Position numbers and translations under genes: made by a program
From: Promicromonospora sp. MEB111
GTDB taxonomy: Bacteria; Actinomycetota; Actinomycetes; Actinomycetales; Cellulomonadaceae
NCBI RefSeq assembly: GCF_030209445.1
Contig: NZ_JARVSD010000022.1
Location: 58,898 to 122,897 of the forward strand
Reading direction: 5' to 3'
DNA: 64,000 nucleotides
The notes under the pieces: model-generated
The model's input: only the letters and a program-made list of their open reading frames with translations
Told to the model about the DNA's origin: nothing
Database searches by the model: none
Shown: piece by piece, positions 16,616-24,444 of the stretch
Numbering within the stretch: the first letter of the stretch is position 1
How the letters are laid out: every line of letters starts with the position of its first letter

Positions 16616-17191
16616 ATGGCGGTATGGGAGAACGAGCTCGATGAGCTCATGAGGACGCGCGGCAGCGCGCTGGTCCGCTATGCCTACATGCTCTCCGGCG
16701 ACCGCGCCCTCGCCGAGGACCTGGTCCAGGACGCACTGGTGAAGGTCTACTCGCGGCTCCGCCGCCCCGGCCGGGGCGGCGGGGTGGGCGTGGCGGTGGG
16801 CAGCCGGGCGCACGACCTCGACTCACCGTTCACCAACGTGGAGGGCTACGTGCGGCGGGCGGTCCTGACCATCTACCTGGACGGCTACCGCAAGCGGCAG
16901 CGCTGGTCCGGGATCAAGCACCTGATGGCGGACGACCCCAGCACCCGCGGCGCCGACCAGGCGGCGTCGGCACGGGTCGACGTCATGACGGCGCTCGCCA
17001 AGCTCGGCGCCCGGGAGCGCGCCTGCGTGGTGCTGCGCTACTTCGAGGACATGACGGTGCCGCAGATCGCGGACGCCCTGGGCACGGCACAGGGCACGGT
17101 GAAGCGGTACCTGTCCGACGCGACCAAGAACCTGCAGGAGATCCTGCGCCCCGACGACTTCCGACCCGCCGAAGGGAGGGCCGCCCGATGA
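16616..17191 (+). CDS. SigE-family ECF RNA polymerase sigma factor (unit C)
   Basis: A 191-residue stand-alone ECF sigma factor with regions 2 and 4 only. Region 2 is AEDLVQDALVKVYSRLRRP with YVRRAVLTIYLDGYRKR. Region 4 is LGARERACVVLRYFEDMTVPQIADALG with QGTVKRYLSDA. A 20-residue Gly/Val-rich linker between RLRRP and the FTNVEGY segment replaces the shorter linkers of its paralogues. The ATG at 16616 follows GGGGAGG by six bases. Its stop overlaps the ATG of the membrane protein at 17188, so the two are made in step, as in classical sigma/anti-sigma pairs. Confidence 0.92.
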   Translation: MAVWENELDELMRTRGSALVRYAYMLSGDRALAEDLVQDALVKVYSRLRRPGRGGGVGVAVGSRAHDLDSPFTNVEGYVRRAVLTIYLDGYRKRQRWSGIKHLMADDPSTRGADQAASARVDVMTALAKLGARERACVVLRYFEDMTVPQIADALGTAQGTVKRYLSDATKNLQEILRPDDFRPAEGRAAR

Positions 17192-18936
17192 GCCTCGACG
17201 ACCTGAACGACCGTTCCGACCAGAACGACTTCCTGAGCGGCGCACTCCATGGCGCCGCCGACGCGATGCCCGGTGGGGAGGTGGACGACTTGCACGTCTC
17301 GTTCGGTGTGGTGCGCGACCGTGTACGACGCCGTCGTGCCGCGAAGGTCGGCAGCCTCGCCGGCGCCAGCCTGGTGGTGGCGGGCGTGCTCGCCTTCGGC
17401 GTCACGCAGACGCCGATGTGGGACAGCGCCGACCCGGTGCTGCCGGGGTCGCCCACCGAGATCGTGGCCCCGAACCGGTCCGCGGACCCGACCAGCGAGC
17501 CGTCCCCGTCGGGACCGCCCGCGACGAGCGTGATCCAGGACGGGTACCAGCCTTCCTGGATCCGTGACCTGGGCGCCGGACTGGAGTGCGGCATGCCGGT
17601 GGCGGACCTGGAGACGACGGCGGCCGGCTGGTCCGCCGAGTCGATCGGCGACATCTACTCCGTGACCTCGGAGCAGGGCGGCGAGCCCTCGACCACGTGG
17701 GGCATGGCGGCGACGGTCGCGGGGACCGACGGGTCGCTCGACGTCCCGCCGGTACTGGTCTGGAGCCAGGACGGTGTGGTGGTGGACCTGGGGACGAACG
17801 TCTTCGGGGCGCCGGTGCTCCGCGAGCCCCTGGTGGGTTCCGCCGGGGACGCGACCGAGGCCCAGGGCGGTGCGTTCACCACGTGCGCGCCTGTCGAGAC
17901 CGAGACCGTCGACAACTTCGCGACCCCCCTGCCCGAGGGCGACTACGAGGTGCGGGTGGTCGCCTTCCCGCAGCTCGCGTCGGGCCAGTGGGCGACGGCG
18001 GTGAGCGAGCCGGTCGACGTCCGCCTCGACGCCGACGGCGCGCACAGCCCCACCGGCACGCGCGGCGGCGCCGCGACGATCGAGCCCCCGGAGCCCGTCG
18101 AGGGCGAGCTGTCGCGCTTCGTGCTGGACCGCAGCACGGACTGGGTCTCTGCGCGGCTGACACAGTTTGGGTACATCACGACCGGCACGCCGGTGATCAC
18201 CGCCGAGTGCGAGAGCACCAAACCCGGGGACGTGGTGTCGATCGAGGTGCTGCTGCACTCCGGCGAGTCGTTCATGTCCTTCGACATCCCCTGCGACGGC
18301 GAGCGGTCCGTCTCGGATCCCGTGGTGAGCGGCGCCGAGGAGGTCGTGGACCTCCGGCTGGCGAGCGTGCCCGACGGCGTCGCGCGGTTCTGGGCGACCC
18401 TCGCCCCGAACACCGGCGGCAGCGGCGGGAGCGGCGACACCGGCGGCGAGGCCGCCGGCGACTGCTCCGCGGACGGTCTCGACCTGGCCTACGACCCGGC
18501 GAGCTCGCCGAGCGAGGGGGCCGGGGCAAAGGCGGAGGCCATCGTGGACGCGGCGCTGGCCTGCGACTCCGACCAGCTCATGGGCCTGGCGAACCAGGAC
18601 GGCACGGAGCTCATGTTCACGACCGAGACGGCGGAGCAGACGTTCGCCCTGCCCGACACGGACACGCAGCACTACGCGACGCTGGCCCGGCTCCTGACCG
18701 GCACGGTCGGCGCGGTCGCCGGCGAGAACGGGGGATACCCGACTGTCGTGTGGCCCCGGGTCTCGACCGAGGAGTTCCGCGACTCGGACGAGGCCTGGCA
18801 GGAGGTGGTGGACGCGGGCCTGCTCACGCAGGAGCAGGCCGATGCCCAGCGGGCCGACACCACCTTCGGGTACACCGGCATGGTGATCGGCATCGGCGAG
18901 GACGGCACCTGGCGGTACTACTCCGCCAGCGACTGA
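17188..18936 (+). CDS. Membrane partner of ECF sigma factor, two-module extracytoplasmic protein (unit C, putative anti-sigma)
   Basis: A 582-residue single-pass membrane protein. Residues 1-50 are cytoplasmic and end in VRDRVRRRRAAKVGSL; a membrane helix spans about 53-72; then DPVLPGSPTEI and a Pro/Ser/Thr linker. The N-module runs from DGYQPSWI and ECGMPVADLETTAAGW to VLVWSQDGVVVDLGT, a second cysteine (FTTC) and LPEGDYEVRVVAFPQL. A middle beta-rich segment follows. The C-module has paired cysteines, QTFALPDT, LLTGTVG, VVWPRVSTEEF and DEAWQEVVDAG, ending DGTWRYYSASD. It corresponds to the outside half of unit A and is close to unit E. Anti-sigma function is inferred from coupling and topology; no zinc-binding HxxxCxxC is visible in the cytoplasmic part. 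Confidence 0.75.
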   Translation: MSLDDLNDRSDQNDFLSGALHGAADAMPGGEVDDLHVSFGVVRDRVRRRRAAKVGSLAGASLVVAGVLAFGVTQTPMWDSADPVLPGSPTEIVAPNRSADPTSEPSPSGPPATSVIQDGYQPSWIRDLGAGLECGMPVADLETTAAGWSAESIGDIYSVTSEQGGEPSTTWGMAATVAGTDGSLDVPPVLVWSQDGVVVDLGTNVFGAPVLREPLVGSAGDATEAQGGAFTTCAPVETETVDNFATPLPEGDYEVRVVAFPQLASGQWATAVSEPVDVRLDADGAHSPTGTRGGAATIEPPEPVEGELSRFVLDRSTDWVSARLTQFGYITTGTPVITAECESTKPGDVVSIEVLLHSGESFMSFDIPCDGERSVSDPVVSGAEEVVDLRLASVPDGVARFWATLAPNTGGSGGSGDTGGEAAGDCSADGLDLAYDPASSPSEGAGAKAEAIVDAALACDSDQLMGLANQDGTELMFTTETAEQTFALPDTDTQHYATLARLLTGTVGAVAGENGGYPTVVWPRVSTEEFRDSDEAWQEVVDAGLLTQEQADAQRADTTFGYTGMVIGIGEDGTWRYYSASD

Positions 18937-19015
18937 CCCAGCCGTCGTCGGACCCTGACCAGGCCGCGCCGGAACGGCCGGAAGATCCCGGCCGAAAAAG
19001 TTCGGCCCGCGTCCC

Positions 19016-19062
19016 AACGGTTCCTGCGCCCCGCTCGTATGTGGGTAAGAGCGGGGCGCAGG
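19016..19062 (+). promoter_or_regulatory. ECF-type promoter motif overlapping a strong leader hairpin, sigma unit D
   Basis: AAC (19016-19018), 17 bp, CGT (19036-19038). A perfect 14-bp inverted repeat (CCTGCGCCCCGCTC at 19023-19036, complement at 19049-19062) with a 12-base loop overlaps the spacer and the CGT. It could be a protein-binding site at the promoter or a DNA cruciform. Only its right half would be transcribed from this start. Confidence 0.5.
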
Positions 19063-19130
19063 ACCCGCAGGGTGAGGGGACGAGAACGTGACAGGGCAGA
19101 CGACGTGACCGGGTCAGGGCAGGCCCTGCG

Positions 19131-19682
19131 ATGAGTGCGCGCTGGGACGATGAGCTCACGGAGCTTGTGACCCGCAGGGGCCGGGCGCTCGTGGGGTACG
19201 GGTACGCGCTGACGGGTGACGTGCGCCGCGCGGAGGACCTGGTGCAGGATGCGCTGGTGCGCGTCTTCCGGCGGTTCCGCCGCCCCGAGGCCGCGGGCAC
19301 CGAGGGCTTCACGGAGTTCCCGCTGAACGACGGCGGGAGCCACGCGGGCATCGAGGCGTACGTGCGCCGGACGATGCTCAACCTCTACCTCGACGAGGCC
19401 CGGCGGTTCACGCTGTGGCGCAAGGCCCAGCCCAAGGTGGCCGTCGAGGACCGGGTGCGGGCGCCGGCGTCGGACATCACCGCCCGCGCCGACGTGACCG
19501 CCGCGCTGCGCGGCCTGAGCCCACGCCAGCGCGCCTGCGTAGTACTCCGCTTCTACGACGACCTCACCGTGCCCCAGATCGCCGCGACGCTCGGCATCGC
19601 GGAGGGCACCATCAAGAGACACCTGGCCGACGGGATCAGCGCGCTGCGCGGGGTCCTCGTGCCGGAGGGAGAGCTGCGATGA
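19131..19682 (+). CDS. SigE-family ECF RNA polymerase sigma factor (unit D)
   Basis: A 183-residue ECF sigma factor. Region 2: AEDLVQDALVRVFRRFRRP, with YVRRTMLNLYLDEARRF. Region 4: LSPRQRACVVLRFYDDLTVPQIAATLG and EGTIKRHLADG. It diverges most from units A-C in the helix after region 2.4 (LWRKAQPKVAVEDRV), a feature shared with unit E (IAPRVAVDD), so D and E may form a subgroup. The leader from the proposed promoter is about 85 bases, the longest of the five. The stop overlaps the ATG of the membrane partner at 19679. Confidence 0.92.
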   Translation: MSARWDDELTELVTRRGRALVGYGYALTGDVRRAEDLVQDALVRVFRRFRRPEAAGTEGFTEFPLNDGGSHAGIEAYVRRTMLNLYLDEARRFTLWRKAQPKVAVEDRVRAPASDITARADVTAALRGLSPRQRACVVLRFYDDLTVPQIAATLGIAEGTIKRHLADGISALRGVLVPEGELR

Positions 19683-20701
19683 GCGGGCACGACGACCACG
19701 GCGCCGACGACCTGGGCATCGGCCGCGACGTGCTGCGGCAGACCATCGACGCGCTCGTCTCGGGCGCCACCCCCACCGACGTGCCGAGCGCGCCGGAGGA
19801 GAACCTCGGGCTGCTGCGGCGCAGGGTCCGGACCTGGCGGGTCGCCAAGGCGGGCGCGGTCGGGCTGGGCACGGCCGCCGTCGTGGGTGCGCTCGCGTTC
19901 AGCGCCGCGCAGGCCTCGACCTTCACCCGGTCCGAGCCGCTGCCCGGACGTCCCACGATCGAGGCCACCGAGACGGGTCCGGTGCCGTCGGAGATCCCGA
20001 CGACCCACCTCTCGCCGAGCCCGACGGCGTCGGTGAGCCCGTCGCCGTCACCGTCGGACACCCCGGATCCGGTGCCGTCGGGCGCCGCGGCCGTCGAACC
20101 GAGCGCGGACCCGAGCGCGTCCTCGGTCGCCACGAACGAGCCGGACCCGATCACCGCGACCTACGTCGACGGCTACGTGCCGCAGGGCTGGCTCAACAGC
20201 TTCGAGATCGAGGGGCTCGACGCGCACTGCGGCATGGCCGTCGAGGACCTCCTGAGCGCACCGGACGGGGGCTTCGACCTCGAGACGACGAGCGGTCCGG
20301 GCGCACGACAGGGCGAGGACGGCTGGCGGGCGGGCACCCGGCTCACCGGTGACGCCGCCGCGCTCAGCGGCTACCTGGACCCGATGCTGGTCTGGGTGCA
20401 GGACGGCGTGGTGGTCGACCTCCCGGCCAACACCGCCTCCAACCTGAGCTACTACGCGCCCGAGGAGGGCGCTGCGGAGGGGCCGTGGGACCTGGAGGCG
20501 CTGACGGGGCCCACCAACGCGTGCGCAGGCGAGATCGAGGGTTCGGAGGACGACTTCCCGGTGGTGTACACACACCTGCGCGAAGGCGGCACGTACGACG
20601 TCTACGCCGTCATGCCGGTGTTCGGTGAGGAGGACGTCTGGCTCCCTGTCGCCGAGCCGGTGCGCGTGACGCTGGAGGACGGTTCGGGCCGGGCGCGGTA
20701 G
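19679..20701 (+). CDS. Membrane partner of ECF sigma factor, single-module form (unit D, putative anti-sigma)
   Basis: A 340-residue single-pass protein, the shortest of the set. Cytoplasmic residues 1-59 end LLRRRVRTWRVAKAG; a membrane helix (about 62-80) follows; then FTRSEPLPGRPTIEA, close to the SEPLPAE of unit A. A Ser/Pro/Thr-rich stalk (about 95-150) precedes one N-module: DGYVPQGWL, HCGMAVEDLL, PMLVWVQDGVVVDLPA, a second cysteine, GGTYDVYAVMPVFGEED and AEPVRVTLEDG. There is no C-module. The last 100 bp overlap tail-to-tail with the minus-strand MpaB-like gene. The role as anti-sigma or co-sensor is inferred from the coupled start. Confidence 0.75.
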   Translation: MSGHDDHGADDLGIGRDVLRQTIDALVSGATPTDVPSAPEENLGLLRRRVRTWRVAKAGAVGLGTAAVVGALAFSAAQASTFTRSEPLPGRPTIEATETGPVPSEIPTTHLSPSPTASVSPSPSPSDTPDPVPSGAAAVEPSADPSASSVATNEPDPITATYVDGYVPQGWLNSFEIEGLDAHCGMAVEDLLSAPDGGFDLETTSGPGARQGEDGWRAGTRLTGDAAALSGYLDPMLVWVQDGVVVDLPANTASNLSYYAPEEGAAEGPWDLEALTGPTNACAGEIEGSEDDFPVVYTHLREGGTYDVYAVMPVFGEEDVWLPVAEPVRVTLEDGSGRAR

Positions 20702-21960
20702 CTCGCGAGGATGGCGGCGCTGCGCCGGCGGCCCCAGCGCTCCAGGCGCTCGGGGCCGCCGGGCAGCCGGCCGAGCACGCGGTACCGCCACGTGTTGAGC
20801 GGCAGCAGGTAGGCGTGGGCCCACGGCGGGCGCAGCGGCAGGCCGAGCTCGCGCATGCTGCGCACCCCGAGGAAGGCCGTGAGCATCGACAGCAGCCGCT
20901 CCCGCTCGAACCACGCCCGGGCGGGCTGCCACCACGCCGGCCCGCGGTAGGTCCGCTCGGCCTGCGCGGCCACCACGGCCCGGGCGAGGCGCGGCCCGGC
21001 GTCCGAGACCCCGGACTGGGCGAGCAGCACGTGGTGGTTGAGCCGGTGCCGCGCCCACTCGTCGTCGACCAGGAAGTCCGGGTGCACACCCATCAGGTGT
21101 CCCACCCACTTCCACAGGTGCATCAGCGCCCGGCTGTCCGACGGCGGGACGGGCACCCCCATCGCCCGGCAGCCCAGGATCAGCGTGCCGTCGAACAGCC
21201 CGAGCGTCGCCGCCTGGTCGGCCTGGTTGATCGGCAGGCCCCAGCGGGCCGTGTCCCAGCGGTCCGTGCCCGAACCTTCAGCGCCGGACCGGTCCGCGAA
21301 CGACGCGCCGACCAGGGCGTGCATGACCCGGACGTGCAGGGTGGCGCGCCACGCCGGGGCGTAGGGCAGCAGCGCGCCGGGCTCGGACAGCCCGACCGTC
21401 CACTCCTGCGTCTCGGCGAGCCGGCGCAACGTCCCGCCGGTCAGGGCGCCGGTGGCCACGAGCAGGTCGGTCGGGCCGCCGAACCGGTAGCCGCCCACGA
21501 GCGAGAGCTGGAGCAGCACGTCGGCCGCGTTCTGCCCGAGCCGCCGCTGCACCGCGGCGCCCTGCTCGACCAGGTCCCGGTCCACCCACGGGGGCACGGC
21601 GGTGACCTCGGCGAGGAACCGTCGCAGCGCGGGCGGCCGCGGGGCGACGCCCGCGCCGTCGGGCGCCGGCGTCCCAGCCGGGCCCGCGAGCGCCGTCCGG
21701 AGCTGCGTGTGCGTGACCCGCTCCGGGTCGCCGGCGGGGAGCCGCAGGGCCGCGGCGAGCGCCGCCCCGGCGTCGTCCTCCTCGTTGAAGGCGCGGCCGA
21801 TCCGGTCGAGCAGGTCCTCGTCGACGCCGCGTACCCGCCCGAGCACGCGCAGCGGGCGGCCGATCCGTGCCCCGCGCGCCTCGGCGGCGCGGAACCGGTG
21901 CGGGTACGGCGCCGAGGCGGGCTCGACGTCGTCCACAGGGTTGTCCACAGGTTCGCCCAT
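20602..21960 (-). CDS. MpaB/Lcp-type oxygenase (DUF2236 family)
   Basis: A 452-residue protein of the family that includes latex-clearing protein and fungal MpaB, heme enzymes that cleave polyisoprene-like chains. Recognised core: LQLSLVGGYRFGGPTDLLVATGAL (shown in part, about 165-190), PINQADQAATLGLFDGT and LMHLWKWVGHLMGVHPDFLVDD, the last holding histidines in the expected heme-ligand region. No signal peptide is seen, so the protein is probably cytoplasmic. Actual substrate is unknown and many family members are uncharacterised. The ATG at 21960 follows a purine-rich GGATGAGGA. Its 3' end runs 100 bp into the coding end of the unit D membrane protein, and its start faces sigma unit E. Confidence 0.75.
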   Translation of the reverse strand: MGEPVDNPVDDVEPASAPYPHRFRAAEARGARIGRPLRVLGRVRGVDEDLLDRIGRAFNEEDDAGAALAAALRLPAGDPERVTHTQLRTALAGPAGTPAPDGAGVAPRPPALRRFLAEVTAVPPWVDRDLVEQGAAVQRRLGQNAADVLLQLSLVGGYRFGGPTDLLVATGALTGGTLRRLAETQEWTVGLSEPGALLPYAPAWRATLHVRVMHALVGASFADRSGAEGSGTDRWDTARWGLPINQADQAATLGLFDGTLILGCRAMGVPVPPSDSRALMHLWKWVGHLMGVHPDFLVDDEWARHRLNHHVLLAQSGVSDAGPRLARAVVAAQAERTYRGPAWWQPARAWFERERLLSMLTAFLGVRSMRELGLPLRPPWAHAYLLPLNTWRYRVLGRLPGGPERLERWGRRRSAAILASYRARPEPSSSVTRTGSATGSQTSSSPNTGMTA

Positions 21961-22030
21961 GTCCTCATCCTGACCCGGACGGCCCCGGCGGAACAGGACC
22001 CGGCCCACAGAATGGTTCCGCACGCGTCAC

Positions 22031-22053
22031 AACCTCCTGGCGACCTGGTTCGT
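22031..22053 (+). promoter_or_regulatory. ECF-type promoter motif, sigma unit E
   Basis: AAC (22031-22033), 17 bp, CGT (22051-22053), 33 bp before the ATG at 22087. It lies in the divergent region between the MpaB-like gene and sigma E. Confidence 0.55.
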
Positions 22054-22086
22054 CGACACGGTCAGGACGGCAGGAAGGAGCCGGTG

Positions 22087-22671
22087 ATGGGCTGGCACGA
22101 AGACCTGGAGCTGCTCGCCACTCGACGTGGCGGAGCGCTCGTGGGGTACGCCTACACGTTGTGCGGCGACGTGCGGCAGGCCGAGGACCTGGTGCAGGAG
22201 GCACTGGTCAGGTACTGCTCCCGTCTGGTGGGACGGGGCGGGCGGCGGGGCCGCGCGACGTCGGGCATGCGTGCGGTGCCCCTGGACGGGGACGACGGCG
22301 AGGGCCGGGGCTGGGCGGTGCAGCGTCCTGAGGCGTACGTGCGCCGGATGGTGCTGAACCTGTACCTGGACGGCTGGCGGCGGACCAAGCGGTGGGCGGA
22401 CATCGCCCCGCGCGTCGCCGTGGACGACGTCCCGTTCCCCGACTCCGGGATCACGGCGCGGGCGGACGTCGTGCAGGCGCTGGCCCGGCTCGCGCCCCGG
22501 CAGCGCGCGGCCGTGGTGCTGCGCTACTTCGAGGACATGACGATCGCGCAGGTCGCGGACTCGATGGGCACGGTGCCGGGCACGGTCAAGCGCTACCTGC
22601 ACGACGCCCTGCGCACGCTGCGCGACGTGCTCGAACCAGTGGACGCGACGACGGAAGGAAGCAAGCGATGA
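22087..22671 (+). CDS. SigE-family ECF RNA polymerase sigma factor (unit E)
   Basis: A 194-residue ECF sigma factor. Region 2: AEDLVQEALVRYCSRL, with RPEAYVRRMVLNLYLDGWRR. Region 4: LAPRQRAAVVLRYFEDMTIAQVADSMG and PGTVKRYLHDAL. A 35-residue Gly/Arg/Asp-rich linker between RLVGRG and the RPEAY segment is longer than in its paralogues. AAGGAG sits six bases before the ATG. The stop overlaps the ATG of the membrane partner at 22668. The cysteine in the region 2 helix (YCSRL) and another near residue 24 (LCGDV) are not conserved in all units. Confidence 0.92.
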   Translation: MGWHEDLELLATRRGGALVGYAYTLCGDVRQAEDLVQEALVRYCSRLVGRGGRRGRATSGMRAVPLDGDDGEGRGWAVQRPEAYVRRMVLNLYLDGWRRTKRWADIAPRVAVDDVPFPDSGITARADVVQALARLAPRQRAAVVLRYFEDMTIAQVADSMGTVPGTVKRYLHDALRTLRDVLEPVDATTEGSKR

Positions 22672-24353
22672 ACCGGCACGACGACGCCAGGGACCAGGAC
22701 CACGGCTGGGTGGACCCCGTGGGGACGGGCATGCTGGCGCAGACCCTCGGCGCGATGGCGGACGGCGTGGACCCGGCGTCGCCCAGCGGTCCCGCGGCGG
22801 CGATACCGGCCATGAGCAAGCGGGTGCGCCTGCGTCGAGGCGCGAAGCTGGGCGGGCTGGGTGGGGGAGCGCTGGCGGTGGCGGCCGTGGTGGCGCTGGG
22901 CGCGACGCAGCTCGCGCCGCCGGACGACGCCGAGGTGCTGCCGGGATCCCCCACGTCCGCGCCGGCGTTCCAGGTCCGGGAGGGTTACCAGCCGCCGTGG
23001 CTGGACTGGAGCGACCTGACGTGCGGCATGCCGGTGGCGGACCTGGAGTCCACGGCCAAGGGCTGGTCGGTGGCGCCGGCCGGTGACATCTACTCCCGGA
23101 CGGCAGTCCTGGGCGACGTCGATCCCGTGCGGACCTGGGGCATGGCGGTCACGCTCCGGGAGGGTCAGGGCACGCTCGACACCCCGCCCGTCCTGGTCTG
23201 GAGCAGGGACGGCGTGGTCCTGGACCTGGGGCCGGACCTCGTCGAGGGACTGGACGAGCTGCCGCGACCGCTGCTCGGCGTGAGCGAGGACGACGTCGCC
23301 GCCGCGGGTAACTCGATGACCACGTGCATGGGCACGGCGACCGGCGGCGACCCGCAGCACGGGACGCCGCTGCCGGAGGGAGACTACGAGGTGCGCGCCG
23401 TGGCCTTCCCGCGGGTCGACGGACAGCTGGCCACGGTGGTGAGCGACGCGGTGCCGGTGCACCTGGACGCCGACGGCGCGCACGGCACGGGCGAGCCCCG
23501 GACCGCCGAGCCCGCAGTCGAGTTCCCCGGGCCTGTGGAGGGTCAGGTCTCGGGGTTCGTGCTGGACCGCACCACGGGCCGAGGCACCGCGGAGATGAGC
23601 CTGTGGGACTTCTCGTCGGACACCCCTATGCGCGTCATCGGGCAGTGCGTGGGCGGTGACCCGGAGGCGGTGCTCCCGATCGAGCTCGTGCAGCCCCTGA
23701 CCGGTGAGATGGTCGCGGCCGCCCAGATCTCCTGCGACGGCGACGAGGCGGGGTCGGCGGTCGGGGTGCTGCCCAGCGGCACCACGGAGGTCGTCGAGAT
23801 CCGGCTGCCGAGCGTGCCCGACGACGTCGCCCGGGCCTGGGTCTCCCTCGAACCGGAGACCCCTGTCGGAGGGGACACCGGGCCCGAGTGCTCGGCGACC
23901 GGCTTCGAACCGGACTACGCGCCCGGGTTCGAGCTGACCCAGAACACCTGGGCAACCGGCGGGAACATCCTGGTCCTGGCGCAGGCATGCAACTCCGAGG
24001 CGCTGGTCGAGCTGGCCAAGCAGCACGGGGTCGAGCTGATGTCCGGCACCGAGACCCCGGAGCAGGTCTTCGCGCTGCCCGAGTCCGACCCTGGCCGCTA
24101 TCGCGAGCTCGCCGCCCTGGTGAGCGAGACCACCCCCGTGATCCCCGACGGGGATTCTCCGGACGCGGTGGTCGTGTGGCCACGAGTCGTCGCCGAGGAG
24201 TTCCACGACTCGAACGAGGCATGGGCCGAGCTGGTGACCGCAGGCGTGCTGACGGCGGCGGAGGCCGAGTCCCAACGGCCGGACGGGTACCAGGGTCCGC
24301 GGGTCGGTATCACCATGGACGGCGACTGGCTGTACTACACCACCGGCGAGTAA
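22668..24353 (+). CDS. Membrane partner of ECF sigma factor, two-module extracytoplasmic protein (unit E, putative anti-sigma)
   Basis: A 561-residue single-pass protein closely parallel to the unit C partner. Cytoplasmic residues 1-60 end MSKRVRLRRGAKLGGLG; a membrane helix (about 63-82) follows; then VLPGSPTSAP. N-module: EGYQPPWLDW, TCGMPVADLESTAKGW, VLVWSRDGVVLDLG, TTC, LPEGDYEVRAVAFPRVDG. A middle beta-rich segment contains GFVLDRTTG, matching RFVLDRSTD in unit C. C-module: PECSATGF, QACNSEALVELAKQHGVEL, EQVFALPESD, VVWPRVVAEEFHDSNEAW, ending DGDWLYYTTGE. Positions of the four module cysteines match unit C. Transcription probably ends in the palindromic repeat at 24361. Confidence 0.75.
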   Translation: MNRHDDARDQDHGWVDPVGTGMLAQTLGAMADGVDPASPSGPAAAIPAMSKRVRLRRGAKLGGLGGGALAVAAVVALGATQLAPPDDAEVLPGSPTSAPAFQVREGYQPPWLDWSDLTCGMPVADLESTAKGWSVAPAGDIYSRTAVLGDVDPVRTWGMAVTLREGQGTLDTPPVLVWSRDGVVLDLGPDLVEGLDELPRPLLGVSEDDVAAAGNSMTTCMGTATGGDPQHGTPLPEGDYEVRAVAFPRVDGQLATVVSDAVPVHLDADGAHGTGEPRTAEPAVEFPGPVEGQVSGFVLDRTTGRGTAEMSLWDFSSDTPMRVIGQCVGGDPEAVLPIELVQPLTGEMVAAAQISCDGDEAGSAVGVLPSGTTEVVEIRLPSVPDDVARAWVSLEPETPVGGDTGPECSATGFEPDYAPGFELTQNTWATGGNILVLAQACNSEALVELAKQHGVELMSGTETPEQVFALPESDPGRYRELAALVSETTPVIPDGDSPDAVVVWPRVVAEEFHDSNEAWAELVTAGVLTAAEAESQRPDGYQGPRVGITMDGDWLYYTTGE

Positions 24354-24360
24354 CCGCTCG

Positions 24361-24407
24361 ACGTGTCGGACGCTCAGTCACCCACGTGACCTGAGCGTCC
24401 GACACGT
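24361..24407. repeat. Palindromic repeat copy 3, intergenic
   Basis: Arms ACGTGTCGGACGCTCAG and CTGAGCGTCCGACACGT are perfect over 17 bp, with inner GTCAC/GTGAC. One base differs from the commoner GTCAGAC core and the change is compensated on the other arm. It starts eight bases after the unit E stop, so it could terminate that operon. Confidence 0.85.
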
Positions 24408-24444
24408 GGGCCGGGGGACCGGCACGGGCGGAGATAATGGCCGG

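Noticed and set aside
19023..19062. CRISPR-like or transposon end for the sigma D hairpin
   Set aside because: Single copy with no direct repeats, spacers or transposase nearby.
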